The translations under genes and the position numbers were made by a program. A stretch of 64,000 bases of DNA from Bacteroidales bacterium (GTDB lineage: Bacteria; Bacteroidota; Bacteroidia; Bacteroidales; Marinilabiliaceae), in assembly GCA_017539645.1 (NCBI GenBank), contig JAFYCM010000013.1:1-64000 (forward strand), written 5' to 3'. Below the pieces are notes generated by a model. The model was not told where the DNA came from, searched no databases, and saw only the letters and a list, made by a program, of their open reading frames with translations. Positions 9,285 to 18,820 of the stretch are shown one piece after another. Within the stretch, counting starts at the first letter, position 1. Each line of letters starts with the position of its first letter.

Positions 9285-10316
9285 TTACGATTTCTTGAGT
9301 TCTTCCACTTCTTTCCGCAAAGCTTGTAACTCCTTGTACATTTCGGGCAGGCGCTGGAAGATGACCTGCGACTTGAAATAGGCTCGGGTGTTCATGGGCG
9401 GAGTACCGATGAGTGTCTGGTTTGACTCGATGCTGCTGGGCACGCCCGACTGGGCTCCAAGATTCACGTGGTTGCCAACAGAGATGTGGCCGGCAATGCC
9501 CACCTGGCCGCCGAACATGCACCACTGTCCTACCTTCGTAGAACCAGCGATACCCACTTGAGCAGACATCACGGTGTTCTCGCCGATGTCGGTATTGTGG
9601 GCAATCTGCACGAGGTTGTCGAGTTTCACACCCTTACGAACGTAGGTGCTGCCCATTGTCGAGCGGTCAACACATGTGTTGGCACCTATCTCTACATCAT
9701 CCTCGATGGTGACGATGCCAATCTGAGGTATTTTGTCGTATCCATGAGGCGTAGGAGCAAAGCCGAATCCGTCGGCACCGATGACACTACCGGCATGCAG
9801 CGTCACACGAGAACCGAGGCGGCAATCGTGGTAGACGACAGAGTTGGGGTAGAGGATGCAGCCATCACCCATAGTGACGTTTTCACATACGACGGCATGA
9901 GGATATATCTGGCAGCCTTTACCCACCTTTACACCGTCGCCAATATAGGCAAATGCACCCACATAGCAATCTTCGCCAACGGTTGCCGACGGCGAGATGA
10001 ATGCTAAGGGATCAATGCCTTTTTTCTTCGGTTTCATCGACTCATAAGCCTGCAGCAGATGAGCAACGGCCTCGTATGCATTCTTTACTCGAATAAGGGT
10101 GGCGGGAACTTCGCGCTCTAACTGAACACTTTCGTCGATGAGCACCACCGACGATTGAGTATCGTAGATGTAATGAGTGTACTTGGTATTAGAAAGGAAT
10201 GAAATAGCACCAGGCTTTCCTTCCTCGATTTTTGCAAAAGTGCAGACGGTGGCATTCTCATCGCCTTCGACGCGTCCACCTATCATTTGCGCAATTTGTA
10301 GTGCTGTAAATTCCAT
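9285..10316 (-). CDS. lpxD: UDP-3-O-(3-hydroxyacyl)glucosamine N-acyltransferase
   Basis: LpxD adds the second, N-linked hydroxyacyl chain in lipid A synthesis, after LpxC. The 343-residue protein has the N-terminal uridine-binding domain ([20 protein letters not shown]), then a long hexapeptide-repeat helix. Within it [21 protein letters not shown] and [24 protein letters not shown] contain the conserved active-site histidine region. A short C-terminal helix ([20 protein letters not shown]) follows. It is the first lpx gene in transcription order, 39 bp after the HD-domain gene, with lpxC-fabZ 19 bp downstream. Confidence 0.95.
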   Translation of the reverse strand: MEFTALQIAQMIGGRVEGDENATVCTFAKIEEGKPGAISFLSNTKYTHYIYDTQSSVVLIDESVQLEREVPATLIRVKNAYEAVAHLLQAYESMKPKKKGIDPLAFISPSATVGEDCYVGAFAYIGDGVKVGKGCQIYPHAVVCENVTMGDGCILYPNSVVYHDCRLGSRVTLHAGSVIGADGFGFAPTPHGYDKIPQIGIVTIEDDVEIGANTCVDRSTMGSTYVRKGVKLDNLVQIAHNTDIGENTVMSAQVGIAGSTKVGQWCMFGGQVGIAGHISVGNHVNLGAQSGVPSSIESNQTLIGTPPMNTRAYFKSQVIFQRLPEMYKELQALRKEVEELKKS

Positions 10317-10355
10317 ATGATGCGTTTAAAACTCTGCAAAGGTACATATTTTTCT

Positions 10356-11606
10356 TTAAATACGCTGATAACAAAGGTAATATTTACGGATTTTTTTGGA
10401 AAGTAAGGAAATATTGAATAGTTCCGAGGCATTTGCTATGTCTTTCACGACGTAATTAGTGTCATTGCCTTCATCATCGTTTTTGCCTTTGAAAAGGATG
10501 TCGATTTGGTCGTCGCTTGGATCGTACATGTCCTTTTGGATGGTATTGACGCTGATGAGATAGGCAGCATCTTCAAAGGACACATGGAAGGCATCGGCAA
10601 GCTGTTGCTGGAGAGTGGATACTTCGTTGTCGGCAAAAGGCTCCTCGCGCACTTCCACTCGGAAAATGCGTCGATCGGCGAGGTCTTTGGCCAAGATGGA
10701 GAGCACTCGATCCGTATGACTCATCCATGTCTTGACAGAAGCCCAGATGTCGTTGTCGTCGAGAAGTTCATAGTTGGCCAATGCTTGCGGGTCGCTTTCG
10801 AAGCGGCTGGCATCGACGTCGTTATAAAGGAAGAAGCGAAGGGCAGGCGTTGCAAATACCTCTTCACCCTTGTGAGCCAGATACTTGGCGCGACGAAGCA
10901 GGTTGACGAGTGTCTTCTCGTAGGCAACCGTGGTCTTGTGGAGATACACCTGCCAATACATGAGTCGGCGAGTGGTGAGATAGTTCTCGATAGAGTAGAT
11001 GCCTTTTTGTTCAACCACGAGACGATCGTCGACAACGTTGAGCATCTTGATGATGCGTGCCGATCCGATGTTGCCCTCGGTGACGCCGGTGAAGAAGGAG
11101 TCGCGCCGGAGGTAGTCGAGTCGATCCATGTCGAGCTGCGAGGAAATGAGCTGATGGAGGAATCGCTTGGAATAGTCGTCCTTGAAAATCTTGATGGCGA
11201 GGTTGAGTGCTCCATTCATCTCGTGGTTGATTTCCTCCATCATCATGATTGAAATCTCTTCGTGGGAGATGTCGCGGATGAGCGTATGCTCAAGGACGTG
11301 AGAGAAAGGACCGTGTCCGACGTCGTGAAGGAGAATGGCTGCCTTCAAGGCTTCGGCCTCGCTATCGAAAATAAAAATGCCTTTCTGAGAGAGAGACAAA
11401 ATGGCCTCACTCATCAGGTGGAAAGCACCTAATGAGTGTTGGAAACGGGTGTGCTGAGCACCTGGATAGACCACACTGGCCATGCCCAGCTGCTTGATGC
11501 GCGAAAGTCGCTGAAAGAGACGATGCTTAACGATGTTGAGCAGCAACCCGCGAGGCACCTTTATGAACCCAAACACTGGGTCGTTGATCACTTTGTATTC
11601 ATTCAT
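10356..11606 (-). CDS. HD-domain phosphohydrolase (dGTPase-like)
   Basis: A 416-residue metal-dependent HD-superfamily protein related to deoxyguanosine triphosphohydrolases and the SAMHD1-like group. Visible metal ligands are RFQHSLGAFHLM (His), LLHDVGHGPFSHVLEH (the HD pair) and QLDMDRLDYLRRDSF (distal Asp). A second half of about 200 residues (YLTTRRLMYWQVYLHKTT onward) is the usual C-terminal extension of this family. Homologues are often called HD-domain or dNTPase-like proteins, but the substrate is not proven. The gene lies between pyrF (29 bp upstream) and lpxD, the usual Bacteroidales arrangement, and might take part in nucleotide pool control. Confidence 0.85.
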   Translation of the reverse strand: MNEYKVINDPVFGFIKVPRGLLLNIVKHRLFQRLSRIKQLGMASVVYPGAQHTRFQHSLGAFHLMSEAILSLSQKGIFIFDSEAEALKAAILLHDVGHGPFSHVLEHTLIRDISHEEISIMMMEEINHEMNGALNLAIKIFKDDYSKRFLHQLISSQLDMDRLDYLRRDSFFTGVTEGNIGSARIIKMLNVVDDRLVVEQKGIYSIENYLTTRRLMYWQVYLHKTTVAYEKTLVNLLRRAKYLAHKGEEVFATPALRFFLYNDVDASRFESDPQALANYELLDDNDIWASVKTWMSHTDRVLSILAKDLADRRIFRVEVREEPFADNEVSTLQQQLADAFHVSFEDAAYLISVNTIQKDMYDPSDDQIDILFKGKNDDEGNDTNYVVKDIANASELFNISLLSKKIRKYYLCYQRI

Positions 11607-11635
11607 TTATCATTTCCCATGTATGGCCGAAAACA

Positions 11636-12460
11636 CTATCCGAGCTTTGCGAGTTCGGCTGCCATCTGTTGCTGTATTTCGCGGGCTTTGTTGGCGGCAA
11701 TCTCGGCAAAATGCTCGTCGCTGGAGGCATAGATGATGCCACGTGAGGAATTGACGAGCAGTCCGCAATCCTTAGTCATGCCATAACGGCACACCTCCTC
11801 GAGACTTCCGCCCTGAGCACCCACGCCAGGCACAAGCAGGAAGTGATCGGGAGCCACGCGGCGTACGTCCTTGAACATCTCGCCACGCGTAGCACCCACG
11901 ACGAACATCATGTTCTGCGGCGTACCCCATTCCTGCCCCTTGCGCATCACTTTCTCGAAGAGTCGCTCACCATCGGCGTCCTGCATGAGTTGGAAGTCGA
12001 AGCTTCCCTTGTTGCTCGTGAGGGCAAGCATGACGACCCATCGGCCTTCATACTCGAGGAAAGGTGTCACCGAGTCTTCACCCATATAGGGGGCGATGGT
12101 GAGGGCGTCGACGTCGTATTCTTCAAAAAAGGTACGCGCGTACATTTTACTTGTATTACCGATGTCGCCACGCTTGGCATCAGCGATGATGAAGTGGTGC
12201 GGATGGCGCTCACGGATGTACTCGATGGTCTTCTTGAAAGCTATCATGCCGTGAATGCCATGAGCCTCGTAGAAAGCGAGGTTGGGTTTATAGGCCACGC
12301 AATAAGGCGCGGTGGCATCGATGATGGCCTTGTTGAACTCGACGATGGGGTCGTGCAGGTCGAGCAGATGGGCGGGTATCTTCTTGGCATCGGTGTCGAG
12401 GCCAACGCAGAGGAATGACTTCTTCTGGAAGATTTGCTGGATGAGTTGTTCTCTGGTCAT
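11636..12460 (-). CDS. pyrF: Orotidine 5'-phosphate decarboxylase (type 2)
   Basis: PyrF removes CO2 from OMP to give UMP, the last step of de novo pyrimidine synthesis. The 274-residue length is that of the longer, mycobacterial-like type 2 enzymes. Key residues appear in [14 protein letters not shown] (N-terminal Asp) and [15 protein letters not shown], which holds the catalytic Asp-x-Lys-xx-Asp. The phosphate-binding region is [13 protein letters not shown]. It lies 47 bp downstream of prfB and 29 bp upstream of the HD-domain gene. Confidence 0.95.
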   Translation of the reverse strand: MTREQLIQQIFQKKSFLCVGLDTDAKKIPAHLLDLHDPIVEFNKAIIDATAPYCVAYKPNLAFYEAHGIHGMIAFKKTIEYIRERHPHHFIIADAKRGDIGNTSKMYARTFFEEYDVDALTIAPYMGEDSVTPFLEYEGRWVVMLALTSNKGSFDFQLMQDADGERLFEKVMRKGQEWGTPQNMMFVVGATRGEMFKDVRRVAPDHFLLVPGVGAQGGSLEEVCRYGMTKDCGLLVNSSRGIIYASSDEHFAEIAANKAREIQQQMAAELAKLG

Positions 12461-12476
12461 GGTTGTTTCTTTTATT

Positions 12477-12497
12477 TGTTGTTGTGATACAACAACA
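12477..12497. repeat. Perfect inverted repeat between prfB and pyrF
   Basis: Arms TGTTGTTGT and ACAACAACA (9 bp) flank a 3-base loop GAT. It sits between prfB and pyrF, which run in the same direction. There is no T-run after it on the minus strand, so it is more likely an intercistronic stem than a terminator. Simple GTT-type composition makes chance occurrence possible. Confidence 0.45.
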
Positions 12498-12507
12498 TAA
12501 GGGACGT

Positions 12508-13642
12508 TTAGAGTTCTGATTCTTTCATGCGCTCGGCGTTCTCGGCCACGGTGAGGGCATCAATCATGGGCTGGATGTCTCCACCCAGGAAGCCCTGAAG
12601 GTCGTGGGTGGTGAAGCCGATGCGATGGTCGGTGACTCGACCTTGCGGGAAGTTGTAGGTGCGAATCTTGGCCGAGCGGTCGCCGGTGGAGACAAGGCTC
12701 TTGCGACGTGAGGCGATGTCGTCGACGTACTTCTGGTGCTCTTTGTCATAGATGAACGTGTAGAGTCGCGAGAGGGCGCGCTCCTTGTTCTTAGGCTGGT
12801 CGCGCGTCTCAGTGCACTCGATGAGAATCTCTTCGGTTTCGCCCGTGTTGGGATTCTTCCACATATAGCGCAGGCGCACGCCCGATTCCACCTTGTTGAC
12901 GTTCTGACCACCGGCGCCACTGCTTCGGAACGTATCCCAGCTGATGCGAGCCTGCTCCACATTTACCTCAATAGTGTCGTCGACAAGCGGCGTGACGAAA
13001 ACCGAGGCAAACGATGTCATTCGCTTACCCTGTGCATTGTATGGCGACACGCGCACAAGTCGGTGCACGCCGTTTTCGCTCTTCAGGTAGCCATAGACGG
13101 TGTCGCCCTCTATATTCATAGTAACGGTCTTGATGCCAGCTTCGTCGCCGTCTTGCAGGTTGGCAATGCTCACTTTGTAGCCTTTGCTCTCGGCCCATCG
13201 CTGATAGAGGCGCATGAGTTGCGAAGCCCAGTCCTGACTCTCGGTGCCACCGGCACCAGCCACAATCTTGAGCACAGCGCTCATCTGGTCTTCCTCTTTT
13301 TGCAGCATGTTGGCGAGTTCGAGGTCTTCTACGCGTTTCGAGGCATCGGCAAATGCAGCGTCGAGTTCTGCTTCGGTGGCAGAACCGTCTTTCAGCATTT
13401 CGGCGGCAAGTTGTAGCTCTTCCACAGAGCTCTGCACCGCTTCATATCCAGAAATCCAACGTTTGTTATTCTTTACTTTTTTCATGTGAGCTTCGGCCTT
13501 CTTGGCGTCGCTCCAGAAATCGGGGGCTTGGGCTCTTAGTTCGTCTTCTTCGAGCTCCATTTTTCTACGGTCGATGTCAAAGATACCTCCTTAGCGCTAA
13601 CTCACGCCCGCTGAGATCTTTTATCTGATCTTGTGTTACCAT
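12508..13642 (-). CDS. prfB: Peptide chain release factor 2, made by programmed +1 frameshift
   Basis: RF2 recognises UAA and UGA and releases the finished protein. The main frame (13578 to 12508) carries [13 protein letters not shown], with the catalytic GGQ. The true start is upstream in another frame: ATG at 13642, 21 codons ending LALRRYL, then TGA at 13579-13577. The site reads AGG AGG TAT CTT TGA C, the conserved Shine-Dalgarno-like stimulator plus slippery CTT-T. A ribosome that slips +1 skips base 13579 and continues with Asp-Ile-Asp. The product is about 377 residues. When RF2 is scarce, termination at UGA is slow and slippage rises, so synthesis is autoregulated. The gene follows rimM by 31 bp. 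Confidence 0.96.
13577..13591 (-). promoter_or_regulatory. RF2 programmed +1 frameshift site
   Basis: Reading down the minus strand, AGGAGG (13591-13586), TAT, CTT (13582-13580), TGA (13579-13577) and then C. This matches the E. coli prfB recoding cassette in order and spacing: an internal Shine-Dalgarno-like motif three bases before the slippery codon, followed by the in-frame UGA with a 3' C, the weakest stop context. Confidence 0.93.
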
Positions 13643-13673
13643 TATCTGTTGTACGTATATATATGTATAAAAT

Positions 13674-14228
13674 TTATTCGTCTAATGATGTCAAACCTTC
13701 GGGTAGGCAGAACTCTATTTTGCGCTGCTCTTGGTCGATGCTATTTATGAGGTCCTCCGTTATAGGTATGAGAAGTTCACGCCCATTGGGTCGCTCAATG
13801 ACGAAGAGCGGATTCACACCATTCATATTATCAATAGAGACAATCTTGCCAAGCAGACCTTCGTCTACGTCGGAAGCTTCGTAGCCAACGAGCAGACCAA
13901 CAGCCATATCGTCGCTATCGGCATCGTCGGCAGGATTTGTTTGTGCCTCGCTGCGGTCGATGTATACGCGTTGACCAAGCAGTCGGCGCGCATATTCTTG
14001 CGACGGAACGAGGTTGAGCTTAACTATGCTCTCCATATCGCTCTTGGCGCGAAACATATCCACCTCGAACGGCACTGGCGCGCTGTCTATCTCTATCTGT
14101 ATGAAATGACGGTCGAGAAAGTCAATAGTAAAACCATCGTCGGCTCTTACTATTATCTCTCCTTGAGTGCCGTGGAGCTTAACCACGGTGCCGCATTGCA
14201 AAAGATTGTCCGTTGGCGACGTGCTCAT
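13674..14228 (-). CDS. rimM: 16S rRNA processing protein RimM
   Basis: RimM is a 30S assembly factor that binds ribosomal protein S19 and helps fold the 16S 3' major domain. The 184-residue protein has the N-terminal RimM barrel (CGTVVKLHGTQGEIIVRAD) and a PRC-barrel-like second half (GKIVSIDNMNGVNPLFVIERPNGRELLIPITEDLI). It starts two bases after the stop of the DUF4097 gene. It is the first gene on this side to use the Ile codon ATA heavily: 10 of 16 isoleucines (hand count), against 1 of 16 in prfB 31 bp away. Confidence 0.9.
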   Translation of the reverse strand: MSTSPTDNLLQCGTVVKLHGTQGEIIVRADDGFTIDFLDRHFIQIEIDSAPVPFEVDMFRAKSDMESIVKLNLVPSQEYARRLLGQRVYIDRSEAQTNPADDADSDDMAVGLLVGYEASDVDEGLLGKIVSIDNMNGVNPLFVIERPNGRELLIPITEDLINSIDQEQRKIEFCLPEGLTSLDE

Positions 14229-14230
14229 TT

Positions 14231-15268
14231 CTATTGGAATACTATTGATGCAGAGCGCGTGGTGGCTGTAATTACAATCGGGCCATCACCCTCGTTGAGT
14301 TTCTTCTGCTTGGTTGTGCCTTTTGCCATAAGGTTGGCTTTCTTGTTCTCGGTGCAAGCAAGTTTGAACGTCAACTCTTTCTTGTCATTGGTGAGGCGCA
14401 TGTTTATCTTGCCTTGGTCGCTTACAAAGTCGCTCGATGCTGTCAGCGTAATGTCTTTACCTCCAGATATTTGTCCCTTGAACGACTCTATGTGCATCTC
14501 GCATTTCACTTTGAAGAAACTCAACGCGCCTGAGTAGGTTTTGGCTTTTATAACGCCCTCAACATCAGTGATTTTTGCTGAGCCAGAACTTACATCGAGA
14601 TTCAAATCGCCTCTGACGATATTTATATCCTGATTGCCCGATGTAGATTTGCTTTTCAACGAGCCATTCACATTCGTTGTGGTTATCAATCCGCTGATAG
14701 TCTCACAGCTGAGCGAGCCTTCAATATTGTTGGCTGTTATAGTGCCGCTTGCAGTCTCTACGCTGGTGTCGCCCTTCAGGTTTTTGAGCGTCACTTCACC
14801 GCTGCGTGTAGCGAGGTTCAGTTTGCCATCTACGCCCGACGTACGTATCTTGCCGCTGTTGCTCTTCACGCTGATGTCGGCAACTTTTACGTCTACAATA
14901 TCTACATAACCCGATTCAGTTTTCACCTCTACCGCTACGTTAGGCGAAACGGCAAGTGTCAATTCTCCAGCAAACGACGATTTGGCTGCCGTAGATACCG
15001 AAACGGAGATGTTGGCAACGCCATTGGCTTCGTCTACAATAACCTTGTAGTCGTCGCTCTTTTCCATGGCTTCGAGTTTGCCTACGAGTATGCTGTGTCC
15101 GTCGGTTGATGGGTTGATTACGATGTGACAGAACTGTCCATCGATATTTATTTTAGTTGCTTTCAGGTCGAAACGCTGCTCGAACACCGTGAGCATATCA
15201 AATTTCTTTATCTGAGCCCCTGCGCTAAGCGTGCATGTGAGTAGCAAAGCAAGCAAAATTTTTTTCAT
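14231..15268 (-). CDS. Secreted DUF4097-type beta-repeat protein
   Basis: A 345-residue protein with a clear Sec signal peptide (MKKILLALLLTCTLSAGAQ, cleavage near residue 19). The middle (about residues 95-255) is a run of short beta-strand repeats such as SGYVDIVDVKVADISVKSNS and SGKIRTSGVDGKLNLATRSG. These are typical of the DUF4097 putative adhesin / autotransporter-like solenoid. It ends with a basic tail and no T9SS C-terminal domain is recognised. In other bacteria such proteins sit at the cell surface or periplasm, but no function is known. It directly precedes rimM (2 bp), so the two are probably on one transcript. Confidence 0.75.
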   Translation of the reverse strand: MKKILLALLLTCTLSAGAQIKKFDMLTVFEQRFDLKATKINIDGQFCHIVINPSTDGHSILVGKLEAMEKSDDYKVIVDEANGVANISVSVSTAAKSSFAGELTLAVSPNVAVEVKTESGYVDIVDVKVADISVKSNSGKIRTSGVDGKLNLATRSGEVTLKNLKGDTSVETASGTITANNIEGSLSCETISGLITTTNVNGSLKSKSTSGNQDINIVRGDLNLDVSSGSAKITDVEGVIKAKTYSGALSFFKVKCEMHIESFKGQISGGKDITLTASSDFVSDQGKINMRLTNDKKELTFKLACTENKKANLMAKGTTKQKKLNEGDGPIVITATTRSASIVFQ

Positions 15269-15370
15269 CGGTCCTTCTATTTATTGTTGTTGAAAATGTC
15301 TCCAAAAACGGCGCAAAGATACTCACAGAAAGTTTTATTGAGCAACCTGCGTTATCGCGTTTATAATTAA

Positions 15371-17539
15371 TTAGTTACCTATTGTAGATATGAAATGTAT
15401 TCTTACCAAACGAATATGTTCTTCGGGATAATCATCTTCGCCGAGCTCTTTCAACGCTGTTTTTATGTCGTCGGTGTCGGCCTCTTTGAAGTATTCAAAG
15501 ATGTCATCGAACTCGTCTTCGTCAAGTTCTTCGTCGATGAAGTATTTGATATTCAGCTTGGTACCATTATACACAATCGACTCCATCTTCTTTAGCAGTT
15601 CATCGAACTCGATATTTTTGTTGTCGGCAAGTTCGCGGAGATTTCGTTTGCGGTCGGTGGCAGTAATTATCTCAATCTTGTCTTGAGCGTTCTCGTTTCC
15701 GAGAGATTTCACCGTGCCACCCATTGGGCGTTCAATCTCGTTTTGCTCCACATGGCGCGCAATGAGTTCCACAAATGGTTGACCAAACTTTTTCGCTTTG
15801 CCTTCGCCCACGCCAGGAATGTTGGCTTGCAACTCTTCTATGGTGATAGGGTAATACGTCGACATTGCCTCCAATGCTGCATCGGAGAATACGGCGTAGG
15901 GTGGCACGTGCATCTTGGCACCAACGTCTTTGCGCAGCGACTTCAACATGCCGAAGAGCTCATCGTCCAATGCTGCGCCACCTGCTGCGGCTTCGTCGTC
16001 GGTGGCATTAGAATAGTCGCGGTCGAGGGTGAACATCAGCTGCTGCGGGTGTTTTTCGTAGGCAAGAGCCTTATCCGAAAGTTTCAGCACGCCGTAATTT
16101 TCTATACCTTTTATTATGTATCCTTGCACGATAGCTTGGCGCACAACGGAGGTCCAGAAACGCTCATCTTTATCCTTGCCGCAGCCAAAGAGTTCGTGTT
16201 TGTTGTAAGTCTCTATGTTTTTATTCGTCTTGCCTATCAAGAAGCTAACCACATCGTCGGTTTTGAAACGACCGTTTATCTCGCTCATAACGGAGATAAT
16301 CTTGAGCATAGAATCTTGAGCGTTGAAGCGCTCTTTGGGCTGTTTGCAGTTGTCGCACGCGCCGCAGTTGGTTTCGGTGTACTCTTCGCCAAAATATTTC
16401 AGCAACGTTCTGCGTCGGCAGTCGCCACTCTCTACGTATGCAAGCGTCTCGTTAATTAGCTGACGACCAATCTCTTGTTCGCTGATTGGCTTGCCTTCCA
16501 TGAAGTTTTCGAGCTTCTTTATATCCTTATAACTATAGAAAGCTATGCATCGACCTTCGCCACCATCACGTCCTGCGCGACCGGTCTCCTGATAGTAGCC
16601 TTCGAGGCTCTTAGGTATATCGTAGTGTATTACGAAACGTACATCGGGTTTGTCGATACCCATACCAAAAGCAATGGTGGCGCATACCACATCTACCTCT
16701 TCCATAAGGAATTTATCTTGGTTGGCAGCGCGAGTGGCAGCATCGAGTCCGGCGTGATATGGAGCGGCTTTTATGCCATTCACTATCAGCGTCTGCGCCA
16801 TCTCTTCTACCTTTTTGCGGCTTAGACAGTATACTATGGCCGATTTGCCCGGATTGTTTTGCAGTATATGTACTATCTCCTTGGTAGCGTTCACTTTGGG
16901 GCGTACCTCGTAGTAGAGATTTGGGCGGTTGAACGACGATTTGAACACCGTGGCTTTGGTCATGCCGAGGCTCTTCTGAATGTCTTGCTGCACTTTGGGC
17001 GTAGCCGTAGCGGTGAGAGCAATGACGGGCGCTTTGCCAATCTCGTCGATGATTGGACGAATGCGGCGATATTCAGGACGGAAGTCGTGTCCCCATTCCG
17101 AAATACAGTGTGCTTCGTCGACAGCATAGAACGAGATTTTCACTTTGCGCAAGAAGTCAACATTCTCGGCTTTGGTGAGCGATTCGGGAGCTACGTAGAG
17201 CAACTTCGTCTGTCCGCTCATCACGTCGTCTTTCACCTCTTGAATGGCTTGCTTGTTGAGCGACGAGTTGAGGAAGTGGGCAATGTTGTCGTTGGTGCTG
17301 TAGCCTCGCAGTGCATCTACTTGATTCTTCATCAAGGCTATGAGCGGAGAGATGACAATAGCTACGCCATCGCCTATCAATGCAGGCAACTGATAGCATA
17401 GCGATTTGCCACCGCCAGTAGGCATAAGTACAAATGTGTCTTTGCCGTCGAGAATGTTGCGAATGATGGCTTCTTGGTTCCCTTTGAAAGTATCGAATCC
17501 AAAAAATTGCTTCAGCTTGGCTGTCAAATCTTGTTCCAT
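15371..17539 (-). CDS. recQ: ATP-dependent DNA helicase RecQ (long form, HRDC)
   Basis: A 3'-5' DNA helicase for recombination and replication-fork repair. The 722-residue protein has all RecQ superfamily 2 motifs: LMPTGGGKSLCYQLPAL (motif I), AVDEAHCISEWGHDFRPEY (DEAH box), and QETGRAGRDGGEGRC (motif VI). The zinc-binding RQC region follows (CRRRTLLKYFGEEY, CGACDNC). An HRDC domain follows at about residues 530-610, and then an acidic C-terminal extension. The ATG at 17539 is chosen over an in-frame TTG at 17545. It is divergent from the Smr gene. A second, shorter RecQ lies at 19309. Confidence 0.95.
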   Translation of the reverse strand: MEQDLTAKLKQFFGFDTFKGNQEAIIRNILDGKDTFVLMPTGGGKSLCYQLPALIGDGVAIVISPLIALMKNQVDALRGYSTNDNIAHFLNSSLNKQAIQEVKDDVMSGQTKLLYVAPESLTKAENVDFLRKVKISFYAVDEAHCISEWGHDFRPEYRRIRPIIDEIGKAPVIALTATATPKVQQDIQKSLGMTKATVFKSSFNRPNLYYEVRPKVNATKEIVHILQNNPGKSAIVYCLSRKKVEEMAQTLIVNGIKAAPYHAGLDAATRAANQDKFLMEEVDVVCATIAFGMGIDKPDVRFVIHYDIPKSLEGYYQETGRAGRDGGEGRCIAFYSYKDIKKLENFMEGKPISEQEIGRQLINETLAYVESGDCRRRTLLKYFGEEYTETNCGACDNCKQPKERFNAQDSMLKIISVMSEINGRFKTDDVVSFLIGKTNKNIETYNKHELFGCGKDKDERFWTSVVRQAIVQGYIIKGIENYGVLKLSDKALAYEKHPQQLMFTLDRDYSNATDDEAAAGGAALDDELFGMLKSLRKDVGAKMHVPPYAVFSDAALEAMSTYYPITIEELQANIPGVGEGKAKKFGQPFVELIARHVEQNEIERPMGGTVKSLGNENAQDKIEIITATDRKRNLRELADNKNIEFDELLKKMESIVYNGTKLNIKYFIDEELDEDEFDDIFEYFKEADTDDIKTALKELGEDDYPEEHIRLVRIHFISTIGN

Positions 17540-17655
17540 ATTCAATAGGTATTTTCGACAATAGTACGAGGTTTCTTTTGGTCAGTTTTTACCCAAATTT
17601 ATAATATCCTCTAAATAAAGCAAAACCAAAATTGCACGAGCGAGGCTTTCTGACG

Positions 17656-17663
17656 TACTTTTG
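17656..17663 (+). promoter_or_regulatory. -7 promoter element for the DUF2027-Smr gene
   Basis: TACTTTTG is a perfect TAnnTTTG match. An ATTG at 17631-17634, 21 bases upstream, may be the -33 element. The start would be near 17670, giving a leader of about 20 nt before the ATG at 17691. Confidence 0.6.
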
Positions 17664-17690
17664 CATACGTATACATAAATTAATAATGAC

Positions 17691-18725
17691 ATGAAAGTTC
17701 AAGTAGGCGACAAAGTTAGGTTCCTCAACGAAGAGGGCGGTGGCATAGTTACGCGCATAGAAGGCACGTTGGTTTTTGTGGAAGACGAAGATGGCTTTGA
17801 GATTCCTACCACGCAATCGCAAGTGGTTGTGGTGGAAGAGCGTTCGGCGCAAAAGACTCAAGAGCAGCAGCGCAAGACCGAAGAGCGCCGCAACGAGCAA
17901 CAACCCATCGAGGAAGAGCCCGACTTCGACTTCTCGCCCGATGCTGCCGACGAGAACAATCCGCGCTTTGCTGTGGCTTTTACGCAAGATGGCAACTCGG
18001 GTTTTGTGCGCCTTCATGCTATAAACGATAGTAATCTGTATGCATTTTTTACTATTATGCAGCAGGTCGATAGCGAGAATGTTACGCTTGTGTCGCATGG
18101 CACGCTTGAGCCCAATACGCAGATAGAACTCAAACGCTTCGACCCGCGCGCTCTCGATGGTCGCAAATGGACCATTCAGCTGCTACTTTTCCGCCGTTCG
18201 GGTGTATTTGTGCCGCTGCCGCCTTTCTGCGAGGAGGTTGTCATGCGGTCGGCTCGCCTCGTGCGCGATGGCAGCTACCAAACCAACGACTACACCGACG
18301 ACCGCGCCATAATCATACCTATTATAAAGGACGAATTCGACGTGAAGATGGCGCAGCTACAGAATATCTCTACGCGCGAATTGGCTGAAGCTAAGCCCAT
18401 TGCAGCACCTAAGCCACAATCGAAATCGTCGAAGCCGAAGAGCGATACGCTCGAAGTAGATTTACATATTAATCAGTTACTCGAGACCACGGCGGGCATG
18501 TCGAATGGCGAGATGCTCGAGGTGCAGCTCGATACGTTTCGTCGCACGATGGATGCCAACGCCAACAACCACGGACGCCGCATCGTATTTATACATGGTG
18601 TAGGTAACGGTCGCCTAAAAACCGAACTCCGCCGCGAACTCGATCGTAAATACAAGCAACATACGTATCAAGATGCCTCGTTTCGCGAATATGGCTATGG
18701 CGCTACGTTGGTGATTATAAAGTAG
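17691..18725 (+). CDS. DUF2027 / Smr-domain protein
   Basis: A 344-residue protein common in Bacteroidota. The N-terminus (about residues 1-50, VQVGDKVRFLNEEGGGIVTRIEG) is a small SH3-like barrel. A Gln/Glu-rich charged linker (about 52-90) leads to the DUF2027 beta domain. A C-terminal Smr domain (about 255-344) has the DLHINQL (LDxH-type) and FIHGVGNGRLK (HGxGxG) motifs. Smr domains, as in MutS2, are nucleases or bind branched DNA or colliding ribosomes. Which role applies here is unknown. It is flanked by two recQ genes, which hints at, but does not prove, a role in nucleic acid repair. Confidence 0.85.
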   Translation: MKVQVGDKVRFLNEEGGGIVTRIEGTLVFVEDEDGFEIPTTQSQVVVVEERSAQKTQEQQRKTEERRNEQQPIEEEPDFDFSPDAADENNPRFAVAFTQDGNSGFVRLHAINDSNLYAFFTIMQQVDSENVTLVSHGTLEPNTQIELKRFDPRALDGRKWTIQLLLFRRSGVFVPLPPFCEEVVMRSARLVRDGSYQTNDYTDDRAIIIPIIKDEFDVKMAQLQNISTRELAEAKPIAAPKPQSKSSKPKSDTLEVDLHINQLLETTAGMSNGEMLEVQLDTFRRTMDANANNHGRRIVFIHGVGNGRLKTELRRELDRKYKQHTYQDASFREYGYGATLVIIK

Positions 18726-18820
18726 GAGATATATAATAATACGTCGTGGCGCGCCATACATATACATAGACCTTTCCGCAATATTTTTCCTATCTTGCGT
18801 GAAAGAGTCTTTTTTGTGCT

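Noticed and set aside
17545..17545. recQ start at TTG 17545
   Set aside because: An ATG six bases further in gives a normal RecQ N-terminus.
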